Source: Arabidopsis thaliana
Taxonomy: Eukaryota > Streptophyta > Magnoliopsida > Brassicales > Brassicaceae
Length of the DNA stretch: 64,000 nucleotides
Assembly (NCBI RefSeq): GCF_000001735.4
Contig: NC_003075.7
Location: 16,183,001-16,247,000 of the forward strand
Direction of reading: 5' to 3'
Under the pieces are notes generated by a model, which had not been told where the DNA came from, made no database searches, and saw only the letters and a program-made list of their open reading frames with translations. Positions within the stretch are counted from its first letter, which is position 1; each line of letters starts with the position of its first letter. Below are positions 44,076 to 56,565 of this stretch, one piece after another. A program made the translations under genes and the position numbers.

Positions 44076-46424
44076 TCAAACACGAAAGACAAAAAGAGAT
44101 GGTTGGGTCTGTGAGGAGGAGTCATCAGAAATCAACTTAAGGCATTGAGAAACGCTTGAATTAGTGAGAGGATGAGAAATATTGAGATCATAGTCACCAT
44201 GAAAAAGTGAAGCTTCATAGAACCCATTAGCATCAGTTACACCTGTTGTTTGGCTGCGAAGTCCTCCCCATTCACGTAGCAACATGTCCACACATCTCCA
44301 GTGGGTAGGTTTCTGAAGTTTCCATCGGTGAGGCACATTCGGTAGCAACCTGATGGTGAATAACCTCCCCACACAACCATTCCTTTCACCTGCGGATGCG
44401 CATGGCCATCCCTTAGAACTTGCTCGAAGTACTTGGCCTACAAGAAACTCAAACATTAGACAAGTTACAAATGCTCAAAACTCCAAATCAATAGGGTTGG
44501 ATAAACGGGAATTCGAAAATTGTGACTTTTGCCCTACTTGTATAAGAGGATATGAATTACCTGGACACTGGGAGGAGCTTCAACGTCAATCTCAGTTAGC
44601 CAAATAAGCAAACCGGTGGCAGCAAGAATATCAAGAGCTGATCTCATGTACGGAATGTTAGGAGTCTTGAAATGAGACTCAAGACCAATCGCTAACCGAA
44701 TATACCCGGAAATCCGAATAGATTGAAGCTCCTTAAGCATTTGTAAATACCTTGCTGGAGTAGAAACTGGATCCCTAGGTTCCTCTAATGTATTGAATTC
44801 ATTTATAAACAGTGTTGCCCTTGGATCGATGGCATGCGTTATCTCCTAGATGTCATAAGAAGCTTTAGGACCCATCTTGTTCTCAAAGAAGGAGAAATGG
44901 AGATTCTCATTCACAACGTCCCAACCCGCAAGCTGGCCTTTATATCGCGAGACCACCGAGAAAACCCTTCGTTTTACAGCGTTGTAGAGGTCGTTACCAG
45001 ACAGAGAATTCACCCATCCAGGTTGATACTTAGGATCATCCCATAAAACATTGTGGCCACGTACAGCAACCCCATGCTGCTTGAAGAATCGCAACATCGC
45101 GTCAGCCGTTGAGTAATCCTCTTTGCCTCTTACAACTTCTGTGCTGTACCATTTCATTTCGTTTGCAAAAGTCGTCACTGTGAACCTTTGAGTGAACCAG
45201 TTTTCGTATGCTTGATTCCCAAGTATGTTCTTTTCTACTTCGCACCCGAATGGGAATCCTAGTCTTTTTTGTTGGATGGAAATTGTTGCATTTGGTATTG
45301 GCTGGCCTTCGCTGTCAACGGCTCTGATCCTCACGGCTCCTTTTCTCGCCTTGTAAATGCTCTGCTCTTGGTGAAAGTTCCACTCTTTTTGTGTGAATGG
45401 TTGCAACGAGACGCTATCCACCCAAATTTCAACCATTGTGTCATCGCTCTACACATGACCAGGGAAATAAGAATTGTCATAGGTAAAATTTAAAGCAGCT
45501 TGCAAAATTCATAAACGCAGACAAACAATGGAGAGGAGGACCAGGAGTATGTTTGTGTATAAACATACCTCGAAGTAGAGTTCAGCAGGACCAGATTCAT
45601 CAACAGTGAGACCACCTTTGAGCATAGACCAACATTTGGATTCAGCAACAACCGAACCGGCATTCTTATATTCACCGTTCTTCTTGAAAATAGCTCTCAC
45701 AGGAGCTTTTCCTTCGCTTACTTGTAACCAAGCTACAAGAATAGTAATAAAAAAATCAAATGAATTCTGAAGAGTATGCTCCAAGAAACACGAAATTATG
45801 TTTACCAGAGAAAGTGTAGAGAAGTTCCTTTTCCAAATAAACTGTTTGTGAGACGCTGTCAAAAGATTGATTCCTCTGTCTGGCAACAACATAGTGATTG
45901 TCACCAAATTCTCTGAATTCGACTTTGGCGTTTCCGAATTTTGACCAGCCTTGTGAACCATTTTGTAGCTCAGGATTCACGATGATTCCTCCATTGTACT
46001 GTGGTTTATAAGGGTTCTCTAAACACTACACCAACAAAATAAAAAAAATTAATAAGAACAAGATCACTTTCCAACGAACATGTATGAAGAAAGACTAATA
46101 AACAGAGAATTGCTTGCCTCTATTGTTGCCGAGTAATCATAAGGTACGAACGTTTCTTCACACCCTAGAATCGTTGTCATACAAAAATTAATTCACTTTT
46201 TTCATTGGTAATAACAGCTAGATTCAAAAGTTGTTTTCGCATTAGTTACAATCAGAAAATATATATATGGCAAAGAAAATCAGAACTTGAGATTCAAAAA
46301 GAATGAAAATCATAACTTTATAGTAGATTTAACATAATAACAAGAATATCGTAAGATAAGATGGAGAACAACTTGATAGACAGAGACCGCAGATGGCAAG
46401 AAGAAGAAGCAGAAGTAGCTTCAT
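44076..46424 (-). pseudogene. GH10 copy E, disrupted by a stop codon and a frameshift
   Basis: All six exon equivalents are present: 46373-46424, 46118-46164, 45806-46025, 45569-45732, 44561-45448, 44076-44437, with signal-peptide, CBM22-like and GH10 regions. In exon 5 an in-frame TAG at 44846-44848 replaces a sense codon after KASYDI, so translation would end after about 361 residues, keeping acid/base Glu342 but losing the nucleophile. The rest of exon 5 stays in frame and still reads WLTEIDVEAPPS. Exon 6 is 362 bases against 363 in D and F: one base is missing at about 44291-44295, within the GDVVDKLL codons. Intron 2 has a GC donor. Its promoter diverges from C and D at the CArG box. Matches AT4G33850, recalled as an annotated pseudogene. 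Confidence 0.93.
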
Positions 46425-47141
46425 TGCGGAACTAAACAAATTGTGTTGCTGATGATGATTATAAGGATCTCCAATATATTCTACTTATATATTATGGTCT
46501 AGATATGTTTAATTAACAAACAAAATCTTCAACATAGTTTACTTTACTTTATGAAATTTTAGCATCATGGTTTTGGAAAATTAGTCAATTAATATATCGT
46601 CCATTAACCGTTAATAGAAACAGCATTACTAGATCTAGGAAAGTTTGCAACGACTATCCTTTTTGCGCGGGGGCCAAATATGTAAACCCTAAATCCACAA
46701 AAATTCTCAAATCCGCAAAAACCCTAGTAAAGATTTAGCACTTAAGCAAATGAAACTTGAATATTTACCTCCAAGCTTGTTGATACTTTATGCTTCTCTC
46801 CGAAACCACAACAGATCGCGATAGTTGAGAGAAGTAACCTAATGAACTTAGCAACACCTCTAGTTGAAGCTTCCGAGAATTCATAAATCGATCGACATTC
46901 CAAAGTAGTTAGAGAAAGTTAAATTCAATGTTATTGATAAAAGTCATTACAATACAGAGGCTTAAACATTTGAGAACCCAACAAATTGGTGCTCATGATA
47001 AAGCCTTTGGTGGTTTCCAGAGATACGGCTATAAATATGTACCATGTCTAGAATAATAACAAAACAGACTATTTGCCACCATTCTTGACTAAAGAATCAA
47101 ACTAGCTAGCTCAATTATAAAGTAGTTTTATACTTGGCTTC
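46425..47141. other. Spacer between GH10 copies E and F
   Basis: E promoter up to about 46683, where homology with C/D promoters stops; beyond it are AAACCCTAAA and AAAACCCTAG strings (46684-46735). No gene seen. Confidence 0.55.
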
Positions 47142-49309
47142 TTAAACACGAAAGACAAAAGAAGATGGTTGATTCTGTGAGGAAGAGACATCAGAAGTCA
47201 GCTTAAAGCTGTGAGAAGCTTTTGAATTGGTGAGAGGATGAGCAATCTTGAGATCGTAGTCACCATGGAAGAGAGAAGCTTCAAAGTATCCATCAGCATC
47301 AGTGACACCTGTGGTTTGTCTGCGGAAGCCTCCCCATTCATGGAGAAGTTTGTCCACAACGTCACCAGTGGGTACGTTCTTGAAGTTTCCATCGGTTAGG
47401 CACATTCGGTAGCAACCTGATGGAGAATAACCTGACCACGTCACTATTCCTTTCACTTGCGGATGTGCGTGGCCTTCCCTTAGGACCTGCTCAAAATACT
47501 TGGCCTGCAAGAAAACTCAACATTAGACATATAGATAAGAAGTGCTCATAAGAACCAGAACAGTAGCCGGTGGAGGATATGAATTACTTGGACATTTGGA
47601 GGAGCTTCGACGTCAACCTCAGTAAGCCATATAGGCAAACCAGTAGCGGCAAGAGTGTCAAGAGCTGATCTCATGTACGGAATGTTAGGAGTCTTGAAAT
47701 GAGACTCGAGACCGATCCCTAGAGATATGTTACCACAAACTCGGATAGATCTAATCTCCCTAAGCTTCTGTAAATACCTTGCTAGACTAGAATCTGAATC
47801 GCTTGATTCCTCTAACGTATTGTATTCATTCATAAACATGGTTGTCGTAGGATCAAAAGCTTGCGCCATCTTAAAGATGTTATATGAGGCTTTAGGACCC
47901 ATCTTGTCCTCAAAGTAGGAGAAATGGAGATTCTCATTCACAACGTCCCAACCCGCAAGCTGGCCTTTGTATCGTGAGACCACCGAGAAAACCCTTCGTT
48001 TCACAGCGTTGTAGAGGTCGTTACCAGACAGAGCATTCACCCATTTAGGTTGGTACTTAGGATCATTCCATAAAATATTGTGGCCACGTACAGCAACCCC
48101 ATGCTGCTTGAAGAATCGCAACATCGCGTCAGCCGTTGAATAGTCCTCTTTGCCTCTTACAACTTCTGTGCTGTACCATTTCATCTCGTTCGCGAAAGTT
48201 GTCACTGTAAATCTTTGAGTGAACCAGTTTTGGTATGCTTTGTTCCCAAGAATGTTCTTTTCTACCTCGCACCCGAATGGGAATCCGAGTTTCCTCTGTT
48301 CAATGGAAATGGTTGCTTTCGGTATTGGCTCGCCTTTGCTGTTCACGGCTCTGATTCTCACGGTTCTCTTTCTCTCCTTCTGAATGCTTTGTTCATGGTG
48401 AGAGTTCCACTCTTCTTGCGTGAATGGTTGCAACGAGACGCTATCAACCCAAATCTCAACAGTTGTGTCTTCACTCTACACATGAACAATGAAACAGGAC
48501 TAAGCATGGCTGAAAAATAAATTCACGGAACGCAGAAACTGGCAACAATTCACAGAAAAATATACCTCAAAATAGAGTTCGGCAGGACCAGATTCATCAA
48601 CAGTGAGACCACCCTTAAGCATGGACCAGCATTTGGATTCAGCAACAACCGAACCAGCAAGCTTATATTCACCATTCTTCTTGAAAACTGCTTTCACAGG
48701 AGCCTTTCCTTTACTTACTTGTAACCAAGCTACGAGGAACACAAAATACATCAGATTAGAATTGGAACAAAATCTTAAAGAGTGTGGTGCAAGGAACACA
48801 ATCAGAATTATTTTTACCAGAGAAAGTGTAGAGAAGTCCCTTTTCCAAATAAACCTTCTGTGAGACACTATCAAAAGGTTGTTTCCTGTCTCGTGCAACA
48901 AAAAAATTATGGTTTCCAATTTTTCTGAAATCGACTTTCGCGTTTCCGAATGGTGTCCAGCCTAGGGTGCCATCTCGTACGTCAGGGCTGACGATGATTC
49001 CTCCATTGTACTGTGGTTTTAAAGGTATCTCTAGACACTGCACCAAAACAAACAGAGTAATTATAACAACAAGAATTACAACGAACATTCTCTAAGGTCA
49101 GGTAAATAGACAGAGCAATTGCTACCTCGATGGTTGCAGAATAATCATACGGCACGACTTTTGATTCACACCCTGCAAATGTTTTCAGACAAAAACATTA
49201 TATATACTCTTTTTTCCTTCAAACAAAAGTGAGAAAACATTAACGAGAATGAAGAACAACTTGATAGAGAAAGGCTGCAGAGGACAACAAGCAGCAGCAA
49301 ACGCTTCAT
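47142..49309 (-). CDS. GH10 glycosidase copy F, 6 exons
   Basis: Exons: 49261-49309, 49126-49172, 48818-49037, 48566-48729, 47588-48475, 47142-47504; 576 residues, all GT-AG. Signal peptide MKRLLLLVVLCSLSLS. CBM22-like domain begins CLEIPLKPQYNGGIIVSPDV and is more diverged than in C-E. GH10 barrel with acid/base Glu341 (GWDVVNENLHFSYF) and nucleophile Glu446 (WLTEVD). The GHNILWNDPKYQP segment has Asn where other copies have Asp or Asp-His. It lacks the CArG promoter block of C and D. Matches AT4G33860 from memory. Last gene of the array. Confidence 0.93.
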
Positions 49310-50394
49310 TGTGGAATCAAAAGAAGAAACCGATGATGATGAAGGAGATGTAAATTCCTTCGTATATCTTGTTGTATGAATTTTCCAGTGATAAATAGTG
49401 GAAATCTTTACTATTCTTGATAATCGCGATGTATTAATTGAACTAAAAGAAGTTTTTACTTTTAGACGTTAAAAAATAAACTTTACTATTCTTGATATGT
49501 ATATTAACTATTATGAACTTGTTACCATCGTAGTTTTGGAAAACAAAATTCAAGATATAACCATAACTATAGATAGAAGCATATTAACCTTCAGAACAAA
49601 ACTTCTCACAACTATCATCCTTTTACAGATGCAAGATATAAGAAACAAATACACAAACATAGTAAGAAAAAAATAATAGTACTTAAAACGATAAAGCTCC
49701 CAAAAGAAATACACACTAACCAATCTAACAGGTAACAGCAAAACCAAAGCTATTGTTTGACATTATGAAGATAAAAAAAAAATACAAAACACAAAACCAT
49801 AAAATAGCGATGTCTATCATAATTAGTAATCGTCATGCTTTGACATAATTTCATCAATAAAAAGGAGTGCGCCTTATTTGAGATACAAAAATTGGAAAAA
49901 GTAGTCTCTTATTTTTTATATAAAATGAAATTATATCTGTGTGCTTTAAGCATTGAATATATTGTTAACGTAAAATAAAGATGACAAAATCAAAATAGGA
50001 AATATCCAATTCATTTAGTACATATACTAAGAAAACCTAGAAGTACACGCTACTGATGAAAGTTAACATAATTTCAAGCATGCATAAGAAGATATAAAGA
50101 GACCACCAATTCGATAGAATCTGTAGTGGCCAAATACTGTAAGAAACATATCATTCATCTACCACTTCCAGGTGAGTTTTAACAATTTTCAGTTACATTC
50201 AATAGGGATTTCTTCTAATCAATTAAGCAAATATATCTGATAAACTTATAAGCAATAGTAGAACAAAGTAACTTGTAGATTCAACAGCACAAAAACATAA
50301 TCAAATTAGTTCAATGTCGATAAATCGATTACAAGTTCAACGCAAAGTTTAAAACTCAAAAGACATGATGCTCCTGTGTGAACAACATCGATCA
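49310..50394. other. Spacer between GH10 copy F and RPS29
   Basis: About 1.1 kb, AT-rich: promoter of copy F and 3' UTR of RPS29. No gene seen. Confidence 0.55.
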
Positions 50395-51141
<747 letters not shown>

Positions 51142-51192
51142 TCAAAGCGATTAGATCAAGAAGACGAAATATGTGCGGCTCGAGAGAGAGAG

Positions 51193-51286
51193 CTATATAA
51201 CCAAATTTGTAAACCCTAGTTATTTGTGGTCTTCAAATATATATGGGCCTTATATATATGGGCCTAAACACAAGTAGACTAGCCCA
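51193..51286 (-). promoter_or_regulatory. RPS29 promoter: TATA, telo-box and three site II elements
   Basis: Going upstream from the ATG: TTATATAG on the minus strand (51193-51200), telo-box AAACCCTAG (plus orientation, 51211-51219), TGGGCCT at 51244-51250 and 51259-51265, and AGCCCA at 51281-51286 (reverse of TGGGCT). Telo-box plus site II (TCP-bound) is the known signature of Arabidopsis ribosomal protein promoters. Confidence 0.8.
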
Positions 51287-51669
51287 TTCTCAACACTAAC
51301 TCTGCCACATCTTCCTTATATTATTGAACGTTATATACCAAGCTTGTCATTTTTCTACCTAATTTAACACTAACTCATACGTTTAAGCATGCCTACCATT
51401 TTCTGCCGTCAATAATATAACAGAGCCTGCCCTTTTTTGGCACAAACCAAAGTGACATTTTCCTATCAAAATTTGATAAATGAGGTCAGAGCCAAAAAAT
51501 GTAGTAGAAAAATTGGTGATGGTTATCATACACAATGAGGGATTGAACTCTCAACTTATTTATCAGCCTTCTGAAATCAAACTCAAAATCCTCAATTCAG
51601 TTACTACATATATTCGAAAACAAAATCAAATCTTATCAACAGGAGTCCGCTAAAGTGGTAAAAGAGAGA
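51287..51669. other. Intergenic region between RPS29 and PER48
   Basis: Distal promoter of RPS29 and 3' UTR of the peroxidase gene; nothing else seen. Confidence 0.55.
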
Positions 51670-53492
51670 TCAGTTCCTGGGGAGGGCCTTTGAGCAGCTT
51701 GTTCTCACTTGTCCTAGAGGACCAGTCAAGACATTATAGCTTGAAAGTTTCATCATTGACATAGCAAATTCTCTGCGGAACAACAACGGATCAGAAGCAT
51801 ATGCCCTCACCCACATCTCAGTCACTTCACTACCCATTAGTTGCTGGTCAGAAGACATCAACCCTTTATTCTGCATTAGTCTTCGGAAGTATCGTGTTCC
51901 AAAATTTTCATCACCTCCTTCATTGTTGTAGCTCAAGTCGATCACTTCATCATTCCTGTTTCCTGAGCTCATACCGTAGCTGTTTTCGGAATCTGATGCA
52001 GGTAAGGACGGTGGTAAACCAATGTCAGGGGGAGCAGATGGAGATGAAGTCGAGACAGAGAAGGGGCATTTCGTTTTCAGTTCTTGGAGGAACCCTGGAT
52101 TGAGTTCAGGATCAGGCTTCCCGGTTGCTGAGAAGTTGTAGAGGCGGTTCTTAAAAAATGTGCAATGCGTGATGCCAATGCTGTGTGCTCCTGCATTAAG
52201 ATCATTCAGAAGAAAAGAATCATGTCACAAAGAGAGCCACTCCCAAGAAGTGATATACCCCAATACGGAGAAGATTTAGCTAAACAAAGAGAGATGCTGA
52301 CATCTAAAAGTGAGAAATTACCGAATAAGCTGACGGTTTCTCTCTCGTTGAATCCTCTGAAAGAAAAACGTTGAAGAATCACCGACAGAGTAGCGTCTGG
52401 TGCAGGAAGCTCGTGTTCTGCAAAATCCCTGTAGGCTGCTGCACTATCCTTCCTTCCAGTTTCTAGGGGATAGAATGGACCACCAGCCTGATAGTTTCAA
52501 AGACATGATCAAGCGTTGCAGCACTATTAACATGCACAAACCAGAAGAGAGAGTGAGAGAGGGGAAATTTACAACTAGGACGGCTTCTCTAGCTGCCAAT
52601 ACAAGTAGGTCAGCACAGGAAACAACTCCGGGACAGACATTCTCTAGCTCAGACTTAACGGCGTCAATCACATCAAACCCTTTCAAGGATAGGTTTGGAG
52701 ATGCATCTTTCTCAGAAGTATGTGCTTCATCTGCGTCTAGAAGGACTGATGCATCACATCCCTGCAGCAAAAACACAGTTCCCCAAATAGCATCATGAGC
52801 AAACTACAAGAAGTGCTAAAGAAAACATAGAATTTGATATTAAAAACTGAGCAAATCTGAGGATCAAACAAATAACTTGTGCATATCCGTATTTGATTCA
52901 CAAAGTATGCTAATAACATCAAATCTGAGTATCAAACACATGAGTTCTGCATATCCGTAGCCAAGATTGAGAGATTCACACTTAAAAATCTACTGACCAA
53001 GCATAATTACACTAACAGAGATGAATTCAAATCCGATACAGAGACATCACAATCAAACATTCCCGAAACAAGATCCCAAACAATCTTCCATAGATCTAGC
53101 TTAGCGAAATCAAAATTACAAGAAAGGGAAAGCCAGAAATCAGAAAATCTGACCTCGATGAAGCAATCGTGAAAGAGGAGACGGATAATAGGCGGAGCTA
53201 CGCTGGGTGTGACATTGTAGATATCTCTGATAGCTTTCGCGATGATTTTCTCGGCGGTAGGGCAAGATTCACGGTAGTAATCGTAGTGGAGGTAAGATCG
53301 ATCGATATCTTCAGCGATTGACATGTACATGAATTCGTCGTCGAAGGGAGATTTCTCGGAAACCTTAACTCCGGTACGAGTTCCCGGTGAATCGTACGCG
53401 AAACGAAATTCGACGTTAATCGCGAAGTAGATGCTGAGAGCGATAACGGAGCAAGTAAGTAAAGCGAACTTGTAGTCTCCGAGGAACCTCAT
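51670..53492 (-). CDS. PER48: Class III peroxidase with N-terminal anchor and C-terminal insertion, 4 exons
   Basis: Secretory-pathway haem peroxidase. Exons: 53154-53492, 52573-52761, 52322-52487, 51670-52190; 404 residues, longer than the usual 320-350. A hydrophobic segment at residues 9-28 ([19 protein letters not shown]) is followed by a 40-residue linker before the domain starts ([13 protein letters not shown]). Distal Arg and His are in [10 protein letters not shown], calcium site residues in [20 protein letters not shown], proximal His in [12 protein letters not shown]. Eight domain cysteines are seen. After TKCPF there is a Ser/Pro/Asn/Asp-rich stretch (about residues 275-335) where the family normally has the short FDNxYY region, so the proximal calcium site may be altered. 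Matches AT4G33870 from memory. Confidence 0.92.
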
Positions 53493-55354
53493 CCTCTTCT
53501 CTTCTTCTCTCCTTCTTCTGATCTAGTTCGTCTGGGATTGTAATTTGTTAACACTCGAGAAGTGAGAAATTGGAGATGATGAAAGAAGCGGGAAATCTAA
53601 ACGAAATTACCAATTTGCCCTTGCTCCTCAATTAGTCGGTTCGGCAATTTGTTACAGACGGTTAAGTTGTTTCGTATATTTTTTTGGTTACAGATATTTT
53701 TTTCCCAAATAAAGAGTTATATTTTTTTAATAACAAAGCAACAAAAAAAAGTACTAGTTAATATTAGAGGTTTTTTTTTTAATTTTTTTGTTTAAGTACA
53801 ATCACTTTCACCTTTAGTCTATAGGATCAGTCAAAACATTTCTAGAATTTCACGAGCTTATGATTCAACAATTGAACCAAACGATGAAGGGTCTAGATTC
53901 TAGAAATCAAAAGAGAAAATTGGTTAAAGCATTATAGTCATGAAGGTGATCACATATAGTTTGTAACTTTGTATTGATGATGTTAATCTTTGGTGTACTT
54001 GTCTCCTACATCACGATTGGAGTATACTGTGAACTAGTTGGTTGGTCCAATAAAAGTTTTAAACACACAACTAAAAGAAAAAAAGTATTAAGAAAAAGTA
54101 GTGTATATATAATTTGTTTCTTATGAATTTGGAAGGTTTTGACAATAAAAAATAAAAAAAATTGGAAGGTTTTTTTATTAGCTGTCATTTCGATAAATAA
54201 TGTTGATTGATTCTTGTAATTATAAATTATATCGAATTGAGTATATTTTAGTGAAAACTTATACTTGAGCGTATTTATTCCAAAGTTTTAATTATATAAA
54301 GAGAAACAATATGAGAAAGGTACAAAGGGAGAAACAGTCGCCGTTTATGGGCTTTGGCGCAAACAGACTACGAAATTCTAAAAACTCTTTAAAGTATTAT
54401 AATGAACTAATCTTTAAGTATTGTCTTGTTAAATATCTTTAAAAATTGTTTATTTTAATTTTCTTATATAATAAAACTGTAGTATATGAGAAAAATTATA
54501 TGACTTGTTCCTAATTTGTAATGTTATATTAATTGTAAAACAAATTCAAGTTATTCAATAATTAACATTTTCTGTAGCTGTTAACATCAAAAAAAAAAAC
54601 TTCAACCATACAAATATATTCATGAACCGGTTGACAAAATAAAAATAATAATTCCATGAACGTAAGTCAACCCGTAATTTAAGAAGTGACCAGAAGCCAA
54701 AGTCAAATTCTACTTTGAAAACTATCACGGCAATTTTACAATATTTTTATATACAATTTTGCATTAAGCATTTTTTTTATCTATCAATCTATGTCCTTGA
54801 ACTAGACTACCTATTATAATATAGCTGAACTTTTATTTTAAATTCATTAAAAATTTCTAGTAATATAAAAAATAATGGTGTTACAAAACAAATTAAGATC
54901 ATAAAATAGATAGTGATACAACTAGAAAGGACAAAAAAAATGGTAAGATATGATAGTACAATAGAAAAATTAACATTTAAAATAAATTATCTAAAAAAAA
55001 CACTCGTTGAAACTTGAAACTTTCAAGTTGAAAGTATTGTCCATAGTTTTTGGTTACTATATACTATGGTAGGCAAAAAGAATGGTACTTAATTCTATAT
55101 ATGTTTTGTACTGATTACATGTACTATTTGATCGATCGATTAGGCACTAAGCAATGCAACTTTTATCACCCTCTCTATGAGACACATTTAGAAGTAGTAC
55201 AGTTTTTTTCGTTTTATTTGTTGTTTTTGATGGGTTTTTCAATAAATTCTAAGACTGAAATACTATAAAATTAGATATTCATTAGATTTCAATGCTATAA
55301 GGGTTTCATAATTGCTATTAAAATTGGCCGTTCAAAATATAGATAAAGTTGTAG

Positions 55355-55398
55355 AACAGTAGTTGTAATTTTTTTCTTCGCAACAGTAGTTTTAATTT
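55355..55398. repeat. 17-bp direct repeat around a 10-base insert
   Basis: Copies at 55355-55371 and 55382-55398 (AACAGTAGT then TAATTT) differ at one base; the insert is TTTTCTTCGC. Confidence 0.75.
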
Positions 55399-56214
55399 GT
55401 CATAAATCCATCAATTAAGCAGAAATAAAAAATCAAATATCTGATATTGATTGCCATGAATATGATTGATTGCGATAATATTTTAGTGGGGAAATAAGTT
55501 GGATATGCTATTCCAGCCACTTTTAAATGCTTTGGACTATTAGATAGATATCTCAAGAAACTAATTTAATATCCTTTTATATATCATATATTCGAACTTT
55601 TGGCAAGGTATAACTGTTATTTTTATATACTATAAGGTCTAAACACAGCTATTGCATGGGAACAATTATACTTTTTTATAAATCCGACAGTGGAAAATCA
55701 TATACGCAAAATTAGTACTGAATATTCCATTGTAAAATTATAAACTAAACATAAAGTATGAATTGGTCTCATTCATGAATATACGTGTGAGAAAGAAAAT
55801 GTTGCGGCCGAAGTTTTTAAGTGGTCATATTTGATATTTCATCCTTCACAAATGAGTGCATTGATTAATTGATGAGCATTTGTTTTTCGCATCACAACTA
55901 ATTTTGTAAAATAGGGTTTTACTCCTAGTGAAAAAGGATTTTCTTTGGAATGAACTTACCATTTTAATTAAGCCTAAAAAAAATGAAAACAAATTCCGCC
56001 TAAATATTAAATATCACACACATTTCAACCAAAATGATGTACATTCACATTTCTTAAATAGAAGTTACTTTGTTAAGTTATTATTAGCACATTCACATTT
56101 TCAACTATTACCTCTTTTGTCAGACCTTTCTTCATTCGTTTGTCAGACCTCTTCATTTTTTATTTTTTATTTTAATATTATAATAATAACTCTCCATTCA
56201 TTAGGTATTCTTCG

Positions 56215-56280
56215 AACGGTGATCAGATTAAAAATAATCATATATGTCCCTTGATCATTAAATAAAACGGTGATCAGATT
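56215..56280. repeat. 15-bp direct repeat around a 36-base insert
   Basis: AACGGTGATCAGATT at 56215-56229 and 56266-56280, exact; the insert is A-rich at both ends. Confidence 0.8.
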
Positions 56281-56565
56281 GAGTGTAAACTGTTTAAGGT
56301 ATAGATCTTATGATCCTGATAAGTATTAAAACTATCGATTGAACAGATGAAACATAAGAATTGAAATGTAAATATGTGATATAAAAGAAAATGAAAGTAT
56401 AAAAAAAATCGAACGTGACTCTCCATTTCTCTCATATTTGAACATCGTACGAGAATTTATAATCGAACTCGTCCGAAGGCGGAGAATATTAAAAAAGAAA
56501 AAGAATATTACATTTTTGGTTATATATAAGAGAAAATATCCAACTAAAATCACAAGTTTTCTGCT

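Larger units (their letters stand above)
53493..56565. other. Intergenic region between PER48 and RSL2
   Basis: About 3 kb of AT-rich DNA: PER48 promoter at left, RSL2 3' region at right. Short direct repeats occur at 55355-55398 and 56215-56280. No coding, RNA or transposon feature is supported. Confidence 0.55.

Noticed and set aside
55050-55268. Small plus-strand open frame in the PER48-RSL2 spacer as a possible secreted peptide
   Set aside because: No signal peptide followed by a cysteine pattern, AT-driven composition, no promoter.
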